Below are positions 33,476 to 43,100 of a stretch of DNA of 64,000 bases, one piece after another. Origin of the DNA: Bog-159 sp963843255 (lineage in GTDB: Bacteria; Acidobacteriota; Terriglobia; Bryobacterales; Bryobacteraceae). How positions within the stretch are numbered: the first letter of the stretch is position 1; each line of letters opens with the position of its first letter. Below the pieces are notes generated by a model. It saw only the letters and a program-made list of their open reading frames with translations, was not told the DNA's origin and ran no database searches. The translations under genes were made by a program, and so were the position numbers. The DNA lies in contig CAWJJQ010000002.1 in NCBI GenBank assembly GCA_963843255.1, forward strand, positions 124,001 to 188,000. The letters are read 5' to 3'.

Positions 33476-36379
33476 ATGTACCGGAAAATAGTGGCCTTCG
33501 CGCTGGTGGCGCTGGCGGCGGCGCCAGTCATGGCGCAAACACCGGGGGCCAAACCCGGGACGATCCGGCAGATCGCTAATGGCGGCACCATCGCGGGCGT
33601 GGTGAAGGACCCCTCGGGCGCGGTGATTCCGGGCGCGCAGGTAACCATCACCGACGAGAACAACAACAACCGGCAGGTGACCACCGGATCGGACGGGGCG
33701 TACACATTCCGCGCCGTGCCCCCGGGAGCATATTCGGTTACGGTAACGTTCAGCGGGCTGTCGCAAGCCGGGGGTGTGGCCGTCTCGGTCGACTCGGGGC
33801 AAGTGGCGCACGGGGATGTAGCCATGAAGCCGGCCGAAGTGCGGCAAGAGGTAACTGTAGCGGAGGAGAATACATCGCAACTGGGGCTGCAGACCTCGCA
33901 GAACGCCGACGCGCTGGTATTCAAGGGCGCGGACCTGGAAGCGTTGCCGGATGATCCGGACGATTTGCAGCAGGATTTACAGGCGCTGGCGGGGCCGTCG
34001 GCAGGGCCGAACGGAGGCGAGATTTACATTGACGGCTTTTCCAGCGGCCGGCTGCCGCCCAAAGAATCCATCCGCGAAATCCGCATCAACCAGAACCCGT
34101 TTTCGGGAGAGTACGACAAGCTGGGTTTCGGCCGCATCGAGATTTTCACCAAGCCGGGATCGGACAAATTTCACGGCACGGCATCGTACGACATCAGCGA
34201 CGGAATTTGGAACGCGCGCAATCCGTTCATCACCACGACGCCCGTGCCAGGGTTCCGGTCGCAGACCTACGGCGGCAACGTGAGCGGGCCGATCAACAGT
34301 CACGCCAGTTTCTTTCTGGATGTGGAGCGGCGGCAGATCAACGATAACGCGATCTTAAATGCATTCGACCCCACCACCTTCGCGCTAGACAGGGGCACTA
34401 CGCCGACGCCGCAGGAGCGCACCACGGTCAGCCCGCGTATGGACTGGCAGCTCAGCACCAACAATACGCTGAGCGTGCGCTACTCCTACCTGGACCTCAC
34501 GCGCAATCTGTGGGGAATCGGGCTGTATAACCTGCCGGATAGCGGTTACAGCTTTGTGCAGAACCAGGACGTGGCGCAGGTGACCGAGACGGCCGTGTTG
34601 TCGCCCAAGTTCGTGAATGAGACGCGCTTTCAGTTCAACCATTCCATATCGACCGAAAATGCGGTCAGCAACGGCGTGCAGGTGACCGTGCCGAGCGCGT
34701 TCGTGGAAGGGGGATCGGGCGTGGGCCACACGCAGCAATTGGATAACAATTACGAATTCCAGAATTATTCGACCGTTACGCACGGGACCCATACCATCAA
34801 GTTCGGTGCGCGGTTGCGGGACGACTCGCTGAATTATTATACGCCCGCGAATTTCAACGGCACTTTCCAATTCGCTTCGTTCAGCGCGTATCAGATCATG
34901 CAGCAGGGCCTGGCGGCGGGGCAGTCGTTCGCACAGATTCAGGCGATGGGGGGTGGTCCGGCGTTGTTTACAGCCGGTGCCGGGAACCCGTCGATCACGG
35001 CGTCGATGTTTGATGTGGGCGCGTATGTGCAGGACGACTGGCGGGCCAGCAACCGGCTGACCTTGAGCTACGGCTTGCGCTGGGAGGGACAGACCAACAT
35101 TCATGACTGGCACGATGCGGCGCCGCGGTTTTCGTTTGCCTGGGCGCCCACCAAGCCAGGCGCGCGCGGTACACCCACGACCGTGATCCGGGGCGGCATC
35201 GGGATGTTTTACATCCGGTATCCGGACATGGACGAGTTATTCACGCACCAATATAACGGGCTGAACCAATTGTCGTACGCGGTGGTGAATCCGGCGTTTT
35301 ATTATTATCCGACGCTGCCGGCCAATTTCTTATCGGGTCTAACGGCTTCGGCCAACCAGGCTCAGTTCGTGAATGCGAACGGGCTGCGCGCGCCGTACCT
35401 GATTCAATCGGCGATCGGCGTGGAGAGACAACTGAACAAGGGGACTACGCTGGCGGTGAATCTGACCGATACGCGGGGAGTGCACCAGTTCGTGACCAGC
35501 GAGGTGGGAACGCCGGTGTCCGCGAACGCAGGCCGGGAGTTTGCTTTTCAATCGGACGGGCTGCTGAAGCAGATGCAGGTGATCACGCGAGTGAACAGCC
35601 AGATCGGCGCCCGGTTGAGCCTATTTGGCGCGTATATTTTCAGCAACGCGCACAGCAACACGGACGGCGCGCTGTGTCCTTCGACGGCGGGCTGCGGCAC
35701 GTCGACGCCGGTGAACCAGTACGATTTGACGGACGAGTGGAGCCGGTCGGCGCTGGATATCCAGCACCGCATGTTTTTAGCCGGGACGCTGCAGGGCCCC
35801 TGGCGGGTGCAGCTTGCGCCGTTCATCACGGCAAGCGCGGGCGCGCCTTTCAATATCACCACGGGTAGCGATTATCTGGGCAACGGCATCTTCAACGCGC
35901 GGCCGGCTCTGGCGGGCGGGCCAGGTGAGGGGATCGTGTTTACTCCCTACGGGTATCTGAACCCGAATCCATTGCCGGGCGAGGCGCTGATTGCGCGCAA
36001 TTACGGTACGGGACCGGCGCAGTTCACGGTGAACCTGCGGGTGAGCCGCACGTGGGGATTCGGGCCCACCAAGTTCGCCGGCTCCTCGGGCGGAGCGCGC
36101 GCGGGCGGCGGCGGATTCGGCGGGGGCGGGCGCGGGGGACCGTTCGGCGGGGGCATGGGCGGGCGCGGCGGGTTTGGCGGAAGCACGGAGCACCGTTTCA
36201 ATTTGACGCTCTCGGTGAGCGCGCGCAATCTGCTGAACCGCGTGAACTATGTTACGCCGGTGGGCAACATGGGATCTCCGTTTTTCCTGCAGTCCACCGC
36301 GATTTCGGGCGGGTTCATGGCGGAGCAGACCCCCACGGACAATCGCCGCATCGACATGCAACTGCGCTTTCAGTTTTAG
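33476..36379 (+). CDS. TonB-dependent receptor, Oar-like, with carboxypeptidase-regulatory N-domain
   Basis: A 967-residue outer-membrane protein. A signal peptide (ALVALAAAPVMAQ) precedes a carboxypeptidase-regulatory-like beta-sandwich (~38-110: GTIAGVVKDPSGAVIPGA, YTFRAVPPGAYSVTV). A plug-like region is at ~125-215 (IYIDGFSSGRLPPKESIREI). The rest is a long beta-barrel with repeated aromatic-rich strands and a final strand ending LRFQF, the usual C-terminal Phe for barrel assembly. A Gly/Arg-rich insert (~residues 870-905, FGGGGRGGPFGGGMGGRGG) interrupts the last part of the barrel. Oar-like receptors are expanded in Acidobacteriota and take up or export large substrates; ligand unknown. 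Its stop overlaps the convergent VOC gene. Confidence 0.85.
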   Translation: MYRKIVAFALVALAAAPVMAQTPGAKPGTIRQIANGGTIAGVVKDPSGAVIPGAQVTITDENNNNRQVTTGSDGAYTFRAVPPGAYSVTVTFSGLSQAGGVAVSVDSGQVAHGDVAMKPAEVRQEVTVAEENTSQLGLQTSQNADALVFKGADLEALPDDPDDLQQDLQALAGPSAGPNGGEIYIDGFSSGRLPPKESIREIRINQNPFSGEYDKLGFGRIEIFTKPGSDKFHGTASYDISDGIWNARNPFITTTPVPGFRSQTYGGNVSGPINSHASFFLDVERRQINDNAILNAFDPTTFALDRGTTPTPQERTTVSPRMDWQLSTNNTLSVRYSYLDLTRNLWGIGLYNLPDSGYSFVQNQDVAQVTETAVLSPKFVNETRFQFNHSISTENAVSNGVQVTVPSAFVEGGSGVGHTQQLDNNYEFQNYSTVTHGTHTIKFGARLRDDSLNYYTPANFNGTFQFASFSAYQIMQQGLAAGQSFAQIQAMGGGPALFTAGAGNPSITASMFDVGAYVQDDWRASNRLTLSYGLRWEGQTNIHDWHDAAPRFSFAWAPTKPGARGTPTTVIRGGIGMFYIRYPDMDELFTHQYNGLNQLSYAVVNPAFYYYPTLPANFLSGLTASANQAQFVNANGLRAPYLIQSAIGVERQLNKGTTLAVNLTDTRGVHQFVTSEVGTPVSANAGREFAFQSDGLLKQMQVITRVNSQIGARLSLFGAYIFSNAHSNTDGALCPSTAGCGTSTPVNQYDLTDEWSRSALDIQHRMFLAGTLQGPWRVQLAPFITASAGAPFNITTGSDYLGNGIFNARPALAGGPGEGIVFTPYGYLNPNPLPGEALIARNYGTGPAQFTVNLRVSRTWGFGPTKFAGSSGGARAGGGGFGGGGRGGPFGGGMGGRGGFGGSTEHRFNLTLSVSARNLLNRVNYVTPVGNMGSPFFLQSTAISGGFMAEQTPTDNRRIDMQLRFQF

Positions 36380-37155
36380 CGCGGCCGAGGTTGAAACAGG
36401 GCGAATACGGCGCCCTGCGGGTCGGCAACGACGGCCCAACGGCCTACGCCTTCCATGGTGGTGGGTGCGAAGTGAATCTGGGCGCCCAGCGATTGAGCTT
36501 TTTCCGCAGCGGCATCGCAGCCTGGCACCTGGAGATACAGGAGCCAGTGCGGCGGGACGCCTGGTTGCGGACCCACGGGCGGGATGCCTCCTATGAACGC
36601 TTCGCCGTTCTGGATGTGCAGGTACCCGGAGGGGTCCTTTTCGCCGGGTGAGATCTTCCAGCCGAACAGACCGGAGTAAAACTCGCGGGCGCGCGCTACG
36701 TCGGGCGTCAGCAGGTCCGCCCAACAGATGGTACCGTCGGCGCCGGTGATTCCGGTGCCCTGGTTGGCCTTGGGCTCCCACAAGCTGAACACGGCGCCGG
36801 TGGGATCCTGGACCACGGCCATGCGTCCGGCATTATAGACATCGAAGGGCGGCGCGAGCACCTGCGCTCCGGCCTGGGCGGCGCGGGCGGCGGCCTCATC
36901 GGCGTTGTTGACGGAGATGTAGAGCATCCAGTGCGGCGGAGCCCCTGCGGAGCGGTCCGGGTGGAGGGTATAGGCGGCTGCGGCGTCCCGGCCCTGCAGC
37001 CGGAAGATGGTGTAATACTCGCCCGGCCCCATGGGCATGTCGTTGGCGTGCCAGCCCAGGAGCGCGGAGTAGAATGTTTTGGCGGCGGCTTGATCCGTGG
37101 TTCCCAACTCGAACCAGACGAAATCGCCGGCCGGATGCGTATCGATATTGGGCAT
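36376..37155 (-). CDS. Two-domain VOC-family (glyoxalase/dioxygenase fold) protein
   Basis: A 259-residue protein of two tandem vicinal-oxygen-chelate domains (~1-120 and ~130-259). Each begins with a segment like GDFVWFELGTTDQAAAKTFY or GTICWADLLTPDVARAREFY and ends in a variant of AVVxDPxGAVFxLxxP. The family includes glyoxalases, dioxygenases and antibiotic-binding proteins; this arrangement matches many 'VOC family protein' annotations without known substrate. It lies downstream of cheX in the same direction with ~34 bases between them, so it may be read through from the chemosensory operon. Four-base overlap with the convergent TonB-receptor stop. Confidence 0.85.
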   Translation of the reverse strand: MPNIDTHPAGDFVWFELGTTDQAAAKTFYSALLGWHANDMPMGPGEYYTIFRLQGRDAAAAYTLHPDRSAGAPPHWMLYISVNNADEAAARAAQAGAQVLAPPFDVYNAGRMAVVQDPTGAVFSLWEPKANQGTGITGADGTICWADLLTPDVARAREFYSGLFGWKISPGEKDPSGYLHIQNGEAFIGGIPPVGPQPGVPPHWLLYLQVPGCDAAAEKAQSLGAQIHFAPTTMEGVGRWAVVADPQGAVFALFQPRPR

Positions 37156-37189
37156 TGTCCGAGTATACGACGGACGGCGCGGATGGACG

Positions 37190-37660
37190 TCAGATTCTCG
37201 GTAACGACTCGACTACAGTGATGCAGAAATCTCCGGCGACACTGGTGAAGTGGGCCTGCTCGACCAGGTTGCCATGGGAAATCCGGAGGGAATAGTCGCT
37301 GCCTTCCACCACCGAAGGCACGGAGATATCTACGCCATGCGGCAGCAACGATTTGAGATTGCCCGCTACCATGTTTGCGAGCTCACCCATTACATCGCGG
37401 ACATCGTCATCGATAGCGGGGGGGATGGGGATGCCCATGAACTTGTGCGCGAAGTGGCGGGCCTGCGGTCCGCCCGTTTCGACCAGGGTGGCGCCTCGCC
37501 ATTCTCCGACGAAGTGTACGGCGGCGGCGATGGCATCGGAGGAGTGAACCCAGGGCGCGGGAACGGGGGTGACTTCCAACTCCATCATCGTGCCAAAAAC
37601 CGACTGCACAATGCGCGTCAGATCGTCGTGATAAATGCTCAATGCGAAGGGGTCTGCCAT
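37190..37660 (-). CDS. cheX: Chemotaxis phosphatase CheX-like
   Basis: A 156-residue protein of the CheC/CheX/FliY phosphatase group, which removes phosphate from CheY. The helix DVMGELANMVAGNLKSLL carries the E-x2-N catalytic pair, present once as expected for CheX. Dimeric CheX is the commonest phosphatase in chemosensory clusters lacking CheZ. It follows cheR by ten bases on the same strand, so the cheY-cheB-cheR-cheX set forms one operon. Confidence 0.85.
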   Translation of the reverse strand: MADPFALSIYHDDLTRIVQSVFGTMMELEVTPVPAPWVHSSDAIAAAVHFVGEWRGATLVETGGPQARHFAHKFMGIPIPPAIDDDVRDVMGELANMVAGNLKSLLPHGVDISVPSVVEGSDYSLRISHGNLVEQAHFTSVAGDFCITVVESLPRI

Positions 37661-37670
37661 CTTTGTCCTC

Positions 37671-38492
37671 TTAGGGCGCCTGGTAGAGCACCGTCTGGCC
37701 GAGCAGGCAGCGTTCGAAGCGGGTGGTCAGGTTGAGGGTGGTCTCGCTGCCTCCGAGCAGCAGGTAGCCTCCGCGGAACAGGGTTCCGTGAATCTGCTCC
37801 AGGATCTTCTTCTTGGCTGCCAGATCGAAGTAAATCAGCACGTTCCGACAGAAGACGAGGTCGAATGGTCCCATGGCCGAAAGGCTCTGCCGCAGATCGA
37901 TGGCGGCAAACTCCACCATGCGCCGCACCTCGTCCTTCAGTTGCCACTCCAAGCCGGCGCGTGTGAAATACTTGACCAGGTATCCGACGGGCAATCCGCG
38001 GTTCACTTCGATCTGCAGGTATTTGCCGGTGCGGGCGCGCTCCAGCATGCGCTGGGACAGGTCCGTCCCCAGAATCTTGATGCGCCAGTCGCCGACACCC
38101 ATTTCGCGCAGCATCATGGCCAGGCTGTAGGCTTCCTGTCCGGAGGACGAAGCGGCCGACCAGAAGCTCATCTTGCGGGTATCGCGGCGCTGTTCGATGA
38201 GGGCGGGCAGGACGGTGCGGCGAAGCACCTCGTACTGCGCCGGATCGCGAAAGAAGAACGTCTCATTGGTGGTCATGGCCTCGACCACCTGCTGCTTGAG
38301 CAGTATGCCGCCGGCCGAGCGTAGCGTGTCGCAGAGGGCGTTCAAGTCGCCCAGCCGCATTTGGGTCACGATGGGCATGAGGCGCGCTTCGAGCAGGTAG
38401 TGCTTGTCCCCGTCGAGCACGATGCCGGACTCGCGGTACACGTAGTCGCGCAGGTAGCCGTAGTTCTCGGGATGTAACGCGACGTCGCTCAC
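37671..38492 (-). CDS. cheR: Chemotaxis methyltransferase CheR
   Basis: S-adenosylmethionine-dependent methyltransferase that adds methyl groups to Glu residues of the receptor. Full-length (273 residues). The N-terminal helical domain (~1-75, YLRDYVYRESGIVLDGDK) and TTNETFFFRD junction lead to the SAM-binding domain with FWSAASSSGQEAYSLAM, ILGTDLSQRMLERA and FDLVFCRNVLIYFD. GTG at 38492 is chosen because it overlaps the cheB stop as GTGA; upstream residues in frame are cheB sequence in another frame. Partner of the CheB upstream. Confidence 0.92.
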   Translation of the reverse strand: MSDVALHPENYGYLRDYVYRESGIVLDGDKHYLLEARLMPIVTQMRLGDLNALCDTLRSAGGILLKQQVVEAMTTNETFFFRDPAQYEVLRRTVLPALIEQRRDTRKMSFWSAASSSGQEAYSLAMMLREMGVGDWRIKILGTDLSQRMLERARTGKYLQIEVNRGLPVGYLVKYFTRAGLEWQLKDEVRRMVEFAAIDLRQSLSAMGPFDLVFCRNVLIYFDLAAKKKILEQIHGTLFRGGYLLLGGSETTLNLTTRFERCLLGQTVLYQAP

Positions 38493-39604
38493 GCAGCCAC
38501 TCCAGCGCCCGTTTGGCGAAGGATTTCCGGAACCACCGCGTCCAGAGGCAGGATGCAATCGGCCAGGCCAGCTCGCGCCACCACGCCGGGCATCCCCCAC
38601 ACGACGCTGGTCGCTTCATCCTGCGCAATGACGTAGCCGGCACAGGCCCTGAGTATTTCCGCGCCGCGCAAACCATCCTGGCCCATGCCGGTGAGCACCG
38701 CGCAAACACTGGCTGCGCCGTACACCTCACCGACCGACCGGAACATCACGTCCACCGAGGGACGGCAGGAGTTTTCGGGCGGAGCTTGATCCAACTGGAT
38801 GACGGCTTCCCGGCCTTCCCGCCGCACACGCATGTGATAGTCGCCGGGTGCGATGAGGATGACGCCTGGGGACACCCGGGTTCCCTGGGCGGCCTCCACC
38901 ACTTTGAGGCGGGCCACGGCCTGCAGACGCTCCGCCAGGAAACGGGTGAACAAAGGCGGCATGTGCTGCACGATCAGGATGGGCAACGGAAAATCCGCCG
39001 GAAACTGCGGGACGATGGCGCCTAGAGCCGTGGGACCGCCGGTGGAAACGCCGATGGCTACCACGTCGCGGCGGCGTGGCGGACTGCCCGCGGCGCGACA
39101 CGAAGGCGAGGTTCCGAGCGGCAACGCGGCGGGCGGCCTCACCGCGGGAGGCTCATCCGGCAGCAGGAAGAACTGTCTGATCTTGGGGATCAGTTCGGTG
39201 CGCAGGCTGGCCATGGAACGGTCGAGCGATCCCACATTGGCGGCTTTGGCCACGTAGTCATCCGCGCCCAGGGCCAGGGATTCCAGGGTCAGCGCGGCGC
39301 CCCGCTCGGTCAAGGTGCTGAACATGACCACCCGCGGCCGCGCATCCTGTGCGCGCAGGCGCCGCAGAACGGCCAGACCATCCATGCCGGGCATTTCGAT
39401 ATCCAGCGTGATGACGTCCGGGTTCAATTGCGCGATGCGCTCGATGGCGATGGCCCCGTCGGCTGCCACACCGACCACTTCCAGCATGGGATCCTCGGCC
39501 AGAGCATGCGCGACCAGCCGCCGGATCACAACCGAATCGTCCACTACCAGCACGCGAATCTTCGCGCCCCGGGGGCGGGCTTTCCGGATGAAGTTAGTAC
39601 GCAT
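38489..39604 (-). CDS. cheB: Protein-glutamate methylesterase CheB
   Basis: A 371-residue CheB. The receiver domain (~15-135) has VLVVDDSVVIRR and the phosphorylated Asp in DVITLDIEMPGMDG. The methylesterase domain (~180-365) has Ser in VAIGVSTGGPTAL, His in ILIVQHMPPLFTRF and Asp in CAVLTGMGQDGLRG, the usual Ser-His-Asp triad. The linker is Pro/Ala-rich. It removes methyl groups from the receptor and, with CheR, sets adaptation. Start ATG 39604; it follows cheY by eight bases. Confidence 0.93.
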   Translation of the reverse strand: MRTNFIRKARPRGAKIRVLVVDDSVVIRRLVAHALAEDPMLEVVGVAADGAIAIERIAQLNPDVITLDIEMPGMDGLAVLRRLRAQDARPRVVMFSTLTERGAALTLESLALGADDYVAKAANVGSLDRSMASLRTELIPKIRQFFLLPDEPPAVRPPAALPLGTSPSCRAAGSPPRRRDVVAIGVSTGGPTALGAIVPQFPADFPLPILIVQHMPPLFTRFLAERLQAVARLKVVEAAQGTRVSPGVILIAPGDYHMRVRREGREAVIQLDQAPPENSCRPSVDVMFRSVGEVYGAASVCAVLTGMGQDGLRGAEILRACAGYVIAQDEATSVVWGMPGVVARAGLADCILPLDAVVPEILRQTGAGVAA

Positions 39605-39612
39605 GCGAACCC

Positions 39613-39978
39613 TTACGGAATCAAACCGAGCGTGCGCAGTTTATCCGCCAGGATGTCGCGGGTAAAAGGCTTCATCACATATTCGTCGGCGCCGGCCGCC
39701 AGCGCCTTTACCATCTGCTCCAGTTCGGTTTCGGTAGTTACCATCATCACCTTGACAGCGGCATAGCGCGGATCCGCGCGCAGTTTCTCGACAAATTCCA
39801 GACCGTTCATACGCGGCATGTTCCAATCCACCAGGACGAGCGAGATTTCTTCCCGCAGCCGGTCCAAAGCCTCCAGGCCGTCGGCCGCGGCGGAAACCTC
39901 GTAGCCCAACCCCGCCAGATCACGGGAGATCACCATGCGGACAGCTCTGGAATCGTCGACTATCATGGCCTGCGGCAT
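39613..39978 (-). CDS. cheY: CheY-like single-domain response regulator
   Basis: A 121-residue stand-alone receiver. It has the acidic pair in MIVDDSRAVRMVI, the phospho-acceptor in LVLVDWNMPRMNG (Asp ~51), the conserved Thr/Thr in VTTETE and Lys in YVMKPFTRD. The WNMP around the Asp is exactly that of classical CheY. No flagellar motor genes are present, so its target may be another effector. First gene of the cheY-cheB-cheR-cheX set, after a terminator that separates it from the receptor gene. Confidence 0.92.
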   Translation of the reverse strand: MPQAMIVDDSRAVRMVISRDLAGLGYEVSAAADGLEALDRLREEISLVLVDWNMPRMNGLEFVEKLRADPRYAAVKVMMVTTETELEQMVKALAAGADEYVMKPFTRDILADKLRTLGLIP

Positions 39979-40024
39979 ATACTTTCTAGTTCATTTATCG
40001 GAGGGAACTGGTGGAACTTTACAT

Positions 40025-40054
40025 AAAAAAGCCCCGCCCCTTGTGGGGGCGGGG
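40025..40054 (-). terminator. Rho-independent terminator after the receptor gene
   Basis: On the minus strand, a GC-rich hairpin (stem CCCCGCCCC / GGGGCGGGG with a short loop) is followed by TTTTTT. It lies ~80 bases past the receptor stop and before cheY, so the operon is split into two transcripts or attenuated here. Confidence 0.8.
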
Positions 40055-40133
40055 ACGGCCGAGGCTGGAGGCTAACCCGGTCAGAAGTGCGAAGGGGCGC
40101 AGGGAGGCGCTGCCGCCCGCCCGTACGTATTCC

Positions 40134-43100
40134 TCAGAATGTGAACTTCGAGACCAAGCCTTGTAACTGCGCCGCCATGACGCTGAGCGCCTGCGCGGCT
40201 TTCTGCATATCGGTGGCGCCCTGAGTGGTGTTCTGCGCGGCCAAGGCAACGCCGCCGATATTCTTGGCAATTTCTCCGGTGCCTTTGGCCGCCTCTCCTA
40301 CGTTGCGGGCGATTTCATTGGTGGTGACCGTCTGCTCTTCGACGGCCGAGGCGATGTTGTTGGAAATGTCGTTGATCTGGTTGATGATTGTACTGATCTC
40401 CGCAATGGCCTGCACGGCGCCTTTGGTGTCGGTCTGGATGGCATCGATTTTCTGGCCGATCTCCTCGGTGGCTTTGGCGGTCTCTTTAGCAAGTTCCTTG
40501 ACCTCGTTGGCCACCACGGCGAAGCCCTTGCCCGCTTCTCCGGCGCGCGCGGCTTCGATGGTGGCATTCAAGGCCAACAGATTGGTTTGCTGGGCGATCG
40601 AGGTGATAACCTTGATCACCTTGCCGATTTCGACGCTGGATTCTCCCAGCTTGGCGATGGTGGCGTTGGTGGCTTCCGTCACAGCAACGGCCGCCTTGGC
40701 CACTTTGGCCGACTCGTTGGCGCTCTTGGAAATCTCCCGAATGGAGGCCTGCATCTGTTCGCTGCCAGTGGCCACCACAGTCACATTTTTGGACACCTGC
40801 TCGCTGGCCGCGGAAACCACGTTGGCCTGCGTGGCGGTCTCTTCGGCGTTGGATGCCATCTGATTGCTGACAGCCGTAAGTTCCTCCGCCGAGGATGCCA
40901 GCGACGAAGCCTGGCTGGCGGCCACCTTTAGAGGATCGACCACGGTATCCAGGGTGTGGTTGAAACCTTCGACGATCTTACGGTACTCGCCGCGGTGCTT
41001 TGCGGCGTCGGCGCGGATGCCCAGCCGCCCGTTGACGGAGGCCTGCGCCAGAGTGTTCACATCGTCTACCAGGGCGTGGATATTCTGCTTCAGTAACATC
41101 AGCCACTCGTGGATCTGGTCTTCACTGGAGGCTCTGTCTACGGTGGCGGTCATGTCGCCGTTGGCCAGCTTGGTAATGTAAGTGACTAGATCTGTAAGCC
41201 ATGCGTGCACACCGTTGATGGCGTTCTTCATCTTCTCGTGGTCGCCTTTGCAGGCGAGATCCACCTTCTCGCGGAGGTTGCCGCCGCGGATCAGGCGCAG
41301 CACGCGGTTGCCCTCGCCGATGGGCAGCAGGATGGCGTCCAGCATGTCATTGAGACCGGTGACGATACCGGCGTAGGCGCCCTGGAACTGATCGGGCTTG
41401 CCGCGCTCCGAAAGTTGGCCTTCGTGAGATGCCTGCACCAGGCGGGACATCTCCTTCTGCAGGCTTTGCAAGACGACGGCAACGTTGTTCACCGCCTGCT
41501 TCATCTTCTCGTGGTCGCCCCTGTAGGTCTGGGCGATGAGCTCATCGATCTTGCCGACGGAAATCTGGGCGAGGACGCGGTTACCCTCGCCAATGGGAAT
41601 AAGAATAGCATCCAATGTGCGATTTAACCCGGCAACGATCTTCTGGAAGTCCCCGGAATGCCTGGATGCGTCGGCACGCTTCTCCAACCTGCCCTCCTCG
41701 GCTTCCTCTACCAGACCTTCCACGTCGGAGGCCATGGCTCGGATGGCGTCGATGCAGACGTTCAGGTTATTCTTGATTTCGTTGAAGTCGCCATTGTAGG
41801 CGTCCGTGATCTTGGGTGGAATGTCGCCCTTCGAGATGCGGTCCACATATTCGGCGGACACGTTCAGGGGACCGATGACCGCGTCCAGAGTCCGGTTGAC
41901 CCCTTCCACGATCTTGCGGTAATCGCCCTGGTGCTTTGCGGCATCGGCGCGCGTGGCGAGTTTGCCTTCGGTCGCGGCTTTCACCAGCAGGCCGGTGTCG
42001 GCCACCAGCGCATTGATGTTGTCGATGCAGTTGTTGAGGTTGTTCTTGATTTCGTTGAAGTCGCCGTTGTAGGCGTCCGTGATCTTGGGCGGAATGTCGC
42101 CCTTCGAGATGCGGTCCACGTATTCCGCGGACACGTTCAGCGGACCGATGACCGCGTCCAGAGTCCGGTTGACCCCTTCCACGATCTTACGGTAATCGCC
42201 CTGATGCTTCGAGGCGTCGGCGCGGGTGGCGAGTTTGCCTTCGGTCGCGGCTTTCACCAGCAGGCCGGAGTCGGTTACTAATGCATTGATGTTGGCGATG
42301 CAGTTGTTGAGATTGTTCTTGATTTCGTTGAAATCGCCATTGTAGGCGTCCGTGATCTTGGGCGGAATGTCGCCCTTCGAGATGCGGTCCACGTATTCCG
42401 CGGATACGTTCAGGGGACCGATGACCGCGTCCAGAGTCTGGTTGACCCCTTCCACGATCTTGCGATAATCGCCCTGGTGCTTCGAGGCGTCGGCGCGCGT
42501 GGCGAGTTTGCCTTCGGTGGCGGCTTTCACCAGCAGGCCGGAGTCGGTTACTAATGCATTGATGTTGGCGATGCAGTTGTTGAGGTTGTTCTTGATTTCG
42601 TTGAAATCGCCATTGTAGGCGTCCGTGATTTTGGGCGGAATGTCGCCCTTCGAGATGCGGTCCACATATTCGGCGGAAACGTTGAGCGGACCGATCACCG
42701 CATCCAGTGTCTGGTTGACCCCTTCCACGATCTTGCGGTAATCGCCCTGGTGCTTCGAGGCGTCGGCGCGCGTGGCGAGTTTGCCTTCGGTGGCGGCTTT
42801 CACCAGCAGGCCGGCGTCGGTTACCAATGCATTGATGTTGGCGATGCAGTTGTTGAGGTTGTTCTTGATTTCGTTGAAATCGCCATTGTAGGCGTCCGTG
42901 ATCTTGGGCGGAATGTCGCCTTTCGAGATGCGGTCCACGTATTCGGCGGACACGTTCAGGGGTTTGATGACGTTGTCCAGCGTCAGGTTAAAACCTTCGA
43001 TCACCTTCTTGAAGTCGCCCTCGTGCTTAGCCGCATCGGCGCGGACGGCCAGCTTGCCCTCCTGCATCGCCTGCGCCAGACCGGCTCCATCAGCTACCAA

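Noticed and set aside
32540..33924. Two long overlapping antisense ORFs (446 and 395 codons)
   Set aside because: Mirror images of the DUF5666-like and receptor genes; compositions are Pro/Ala- or Arg/His-rich without any domain.
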